Shown here in pieces: positions 62,665 through 64,000 of a stretch of DNA of 64,000 nt (positions are counted from its first letter, which is position 1; each line of letters begins with the position of its first letter). Origin of the DNA: Rhizobium sp. L51/94 (GTDB lineage Bacteria; Pseudomonadota; Alphaproteobacteria; Rhizobiales; Rhizobiaceae); contig NZ_CP072142.1 in NCBI RefSeq assembly GCF_019355555.1, forward strand, positions 744,001 to 808,000. Direction: 5' to 3'. Position numbers and translations under genes: made by a program. The notes beneath the pieces were generated by a model. The model made no database searches. It worked only from the letters and a program-made list of their open reading frames with translations, and was not told where the DNA came from.

Positions 62665-63720
62665 TCAGGATAACGTCTCGCAACGCTTTCCCTGGTGGTC
62701 AAAGAAGTGAAGGGCCGTCTCCGGGGCCGCGATCACGACTTCATCGTTGATCCTGACGGCGGAACGTCCCGGTACACGGAACGTGATTGCCTGACGGTCT
62801 GGCAAGACTGCATGAACGTAGCTTTCCGCCCCGACCAGCTCGACCGCAAGGACGCGAACCTTCGCACGAAACGCTTGTTGGCCTTCAGCATCGGTCACCA
62901 AGAAATCTTCCGGCCTTATGCCAATCGTTGTGACCTGCTTGGCTGCGAGCCTATCTCCAAGACGGAAGTCCGGATTTTCCGGGACGCAGTTCAGGAGGTT
63001 CATTGATGGAGAGCCTATAAAGGTGGCAACGAAGGTCGTGGCAGGCTTCTCGTAAAGCTCGATGGGCGAACCCACCTGCTCGATCCGGCCGGCGTTGAGC
63101 ACGACCAGCCGATCTGCCAACGTCATCGCCTCCATCTGGTCATGCGTGACATAGACACTCGTCGTTTTTAGCGAGAACTGCAGGCTCTTAATCTCGACAC
63201 GCATCTGGACGCGCAGCTTTGCATCCAGGTTCGATAGCGGTTCGTCGAACAGGAAGGCTGCCGGCTCTCTCACGATTGCCCGGCCCATGGCAACACGTTG
63301 ACGCTGGCCGCCGGATAGTTGCCGCGGCTTTCTTTCGAGAAAAGTCTCAATCTCCAGCGATGATGCGGCCTTTTGGATGCGGCTATCGATTTCGGCCTTG
63401 GGCATATTGCGGTTCTTCAACCCATAGGCGAGGTTCTGGCGCACCGTCATATGCGGATAGAGCGCGTAGTTCTGGAAGACCATGGCGATGTCGCGCTCGG
63501 AGGGCTCGAGTTCGTTGACGACACGGCCGCCGATAGAGATCTCGCCTGAGGATACGCTCTCCAGGCCGGCAATCATTCGCAGCAGCGTCGATTTCCCGCA
63601 GCCCGACGGGCCGACCAGAACAACGAATTCGCCGTCCCCGATCTCCAGCGAAACGCCGGAGATGGCCTCGATAGTCTTGCCATAGGTCTTGCGGACATTC
63701 TTGAGGGTGATTGCAGCCAT
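62665..63720 (-). CDS. ugpC: Sugar/glycerol-phosphate ABC transporter ATP-binding protein (UgpC/MalK family)
   Basis: A 351-residue ATPase. Walker A GPSGCGKSTLL (37-47), Q loop MVFQNYALYPH, signature LSGGQRQRVAMGRA, Walker B FLFDEPLSNLDAKL and H loop VYVTHDQMEAM are all present; the C-terminal TOBE region includes TTIGIRPEDFLV. It powers an importer of carbohydrates or glycerol-3-phosphate-like compounds. Its start overlaps the permease stop by one base. The exact substrate is unknown; other UgpC-family names fit equally. Confidence 0.85.
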   Translation of the reverse strand: MAAITLKNVRKTYGKTIEAISGVSLEIGDGEFVVLVGPSGCGKSTLLRMIAGLESVSSGEISIGGRVVNELEPSERDIAMVFQNYALYPHMTVRQNLAYGLKNRNMPKAEIDSRIQKAASSLEIETFLERKPRQLSGGQRQRVAMGRAIVREPAAFLFDEPLSNLDAKLRVQMRVEIKSLQFSLKTTSVYVTHDQMEAMTLADRLVVLNAGRIEQVGSPIELYEKPATTFVATFIGSPSMNLLNCVPENPDFRLGDRLAAKQVTTIGIRPEDFLVTDAEGQQAFRAKVRVLAVELVGAESYVHAVLPDRQAITFRVPGRSAVRINDEVVIAAPETALHFFDHQGKRCETLS

Positions 63721-64000
63721 TACTTCTCAGTCTCCACGAGCCCTTTGACGAACCAGCGCTGCATCAGCACCACGACGAGTATGGGGGGAATGATTGCCAG
63801 AATCGCTGTCACCATGACGAGGTTCCACGGTGTCGATGCGTCGGTGAAATCGACCATCTTTCGCAGTCCGATGATGATCGTGGTCATCTGGGCGTCGTTT
63901 GTGACCAGGAGCGGCCAGAGATACTGCGTCCAGCCATAGATGAACAGGATGACGAAGAGGGCTGCGATGTTGGTGCTCGATAGCGGAAGCAGAATATCCC
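63720..64000 (-). CDS. ABC transporter permease, C-terminal part (UgpE/MalG family)
   Basis: Only the last 93 residues are in the window: LPLSSTNIAALFVILFIYGW, TQYLWPLLVTNDAQMTTIII, GLRKMVDF and LVMVTAILAIIPPILVVVLM, ending RWFVKGLVETEK. These are the last helices and the conserved C-terminus of the MalG/UgpE inner-membrane subunit. Its stop overlaps the ATPase start (TAATG). The remainder of the operon lies beyond the right edge. Confidence 0.85.
   Translation of the reverse strand, partial: DILLPLSSTNIAALFVILFIYGWTQYLWPLLVTNDAQMTTIIIGLRKMVDFTDASTPWNLVMVTAILAIIPPILVVVLMQRWFVKGLVETEK

Overview
The window looks like an accessory replicon or genomic island of a rhizobial alphaproteobacterium (Rhizobium/Agrobacterium group). 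The evidence is the GC-rich codon use, the HWE and HisKA_2 sensor kinases, a FeeM-type N-acyltransferase-like protein, a plasmid-type DUF932 protein, UgpC/UgpE-like ABC transporter genes at the right edge, and many toxin-antitoxin modules. No tRNA, rRNA, CRISPR array or replication origin was seen.

Left part (1-21,400): heavily decayed. Intact genes are islands: the start of a WbpM/CapD-like sugar epimerase, a resolvase-like protein without its catalytic serine, a Crp/Fnr regulator, two hipBA modules, a Fic-like gene and a D-erythronate dehydrogenase-like gene. Between them lie recognisable wreckage: a SorC regulator tail, an FGGY kinase tail, four SDR fragments, a ROK regulator, an EAL tail, an Abi_2 protein, two fused histidine kinases, a DUF932 gene, an XRE repressor tail, a truncated IS3-family element and a Cys-rich mobile-element ORF. 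Several junctions join two unrelated truncated genes. The most system-like locus is the Fic-like/SIR2 pair (12,178-14,142) with five TTGCGCNTA sites upstream. It resembles a regulated defence or toxin module whose SIR2 half has been cut short here.

Middle (21,400-34,100): a MarR-GNAT fusion; a GlxA-type AraC regulator divergent from an HD-hydrolase-hydrolase-MBL operon; a FeeM-like acyltransferase convergent with a large PAS-GGDEF-EAL protein; and a VapBC45-like DUF433/DUF5615 module with a frameshifted toxin. Two 190-bp direct repeats (94% identical, 10.1 kb apart) bracket 22.4-32.7 kb.

Right part (34,200-64,000): mostly intact operons. These are a Zn/Cd-type P-ATPase behind a MerR-type promoter; a TelA-TerD-TelA-like-VWA tellurite-type cluster; a DUF4139 protein; an ArsR-SRPBCC-VOC-VOC-DHFR-GST operon; a YCII protein; a HisKA_2 kinase with a single-domain response regulator; a quinone oxidoreductase; emrAB efflux with a divergent LysR regulator; a nucleotidyltransferase behind a palindromic operator; a CHASE4-like GGDEF-EAL protein divergent from an amino-acid-type binding protein; a FitAB module with a broken toxin; and the end of a sugar or glycerol-phosphate ABC transporter operon.

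Functionally the cargo is stress and metal resistance, efflux and detoxification, c-di-GMP and two-component signalling, and TA or defence modules. Most rearrangement scars are in the left third.
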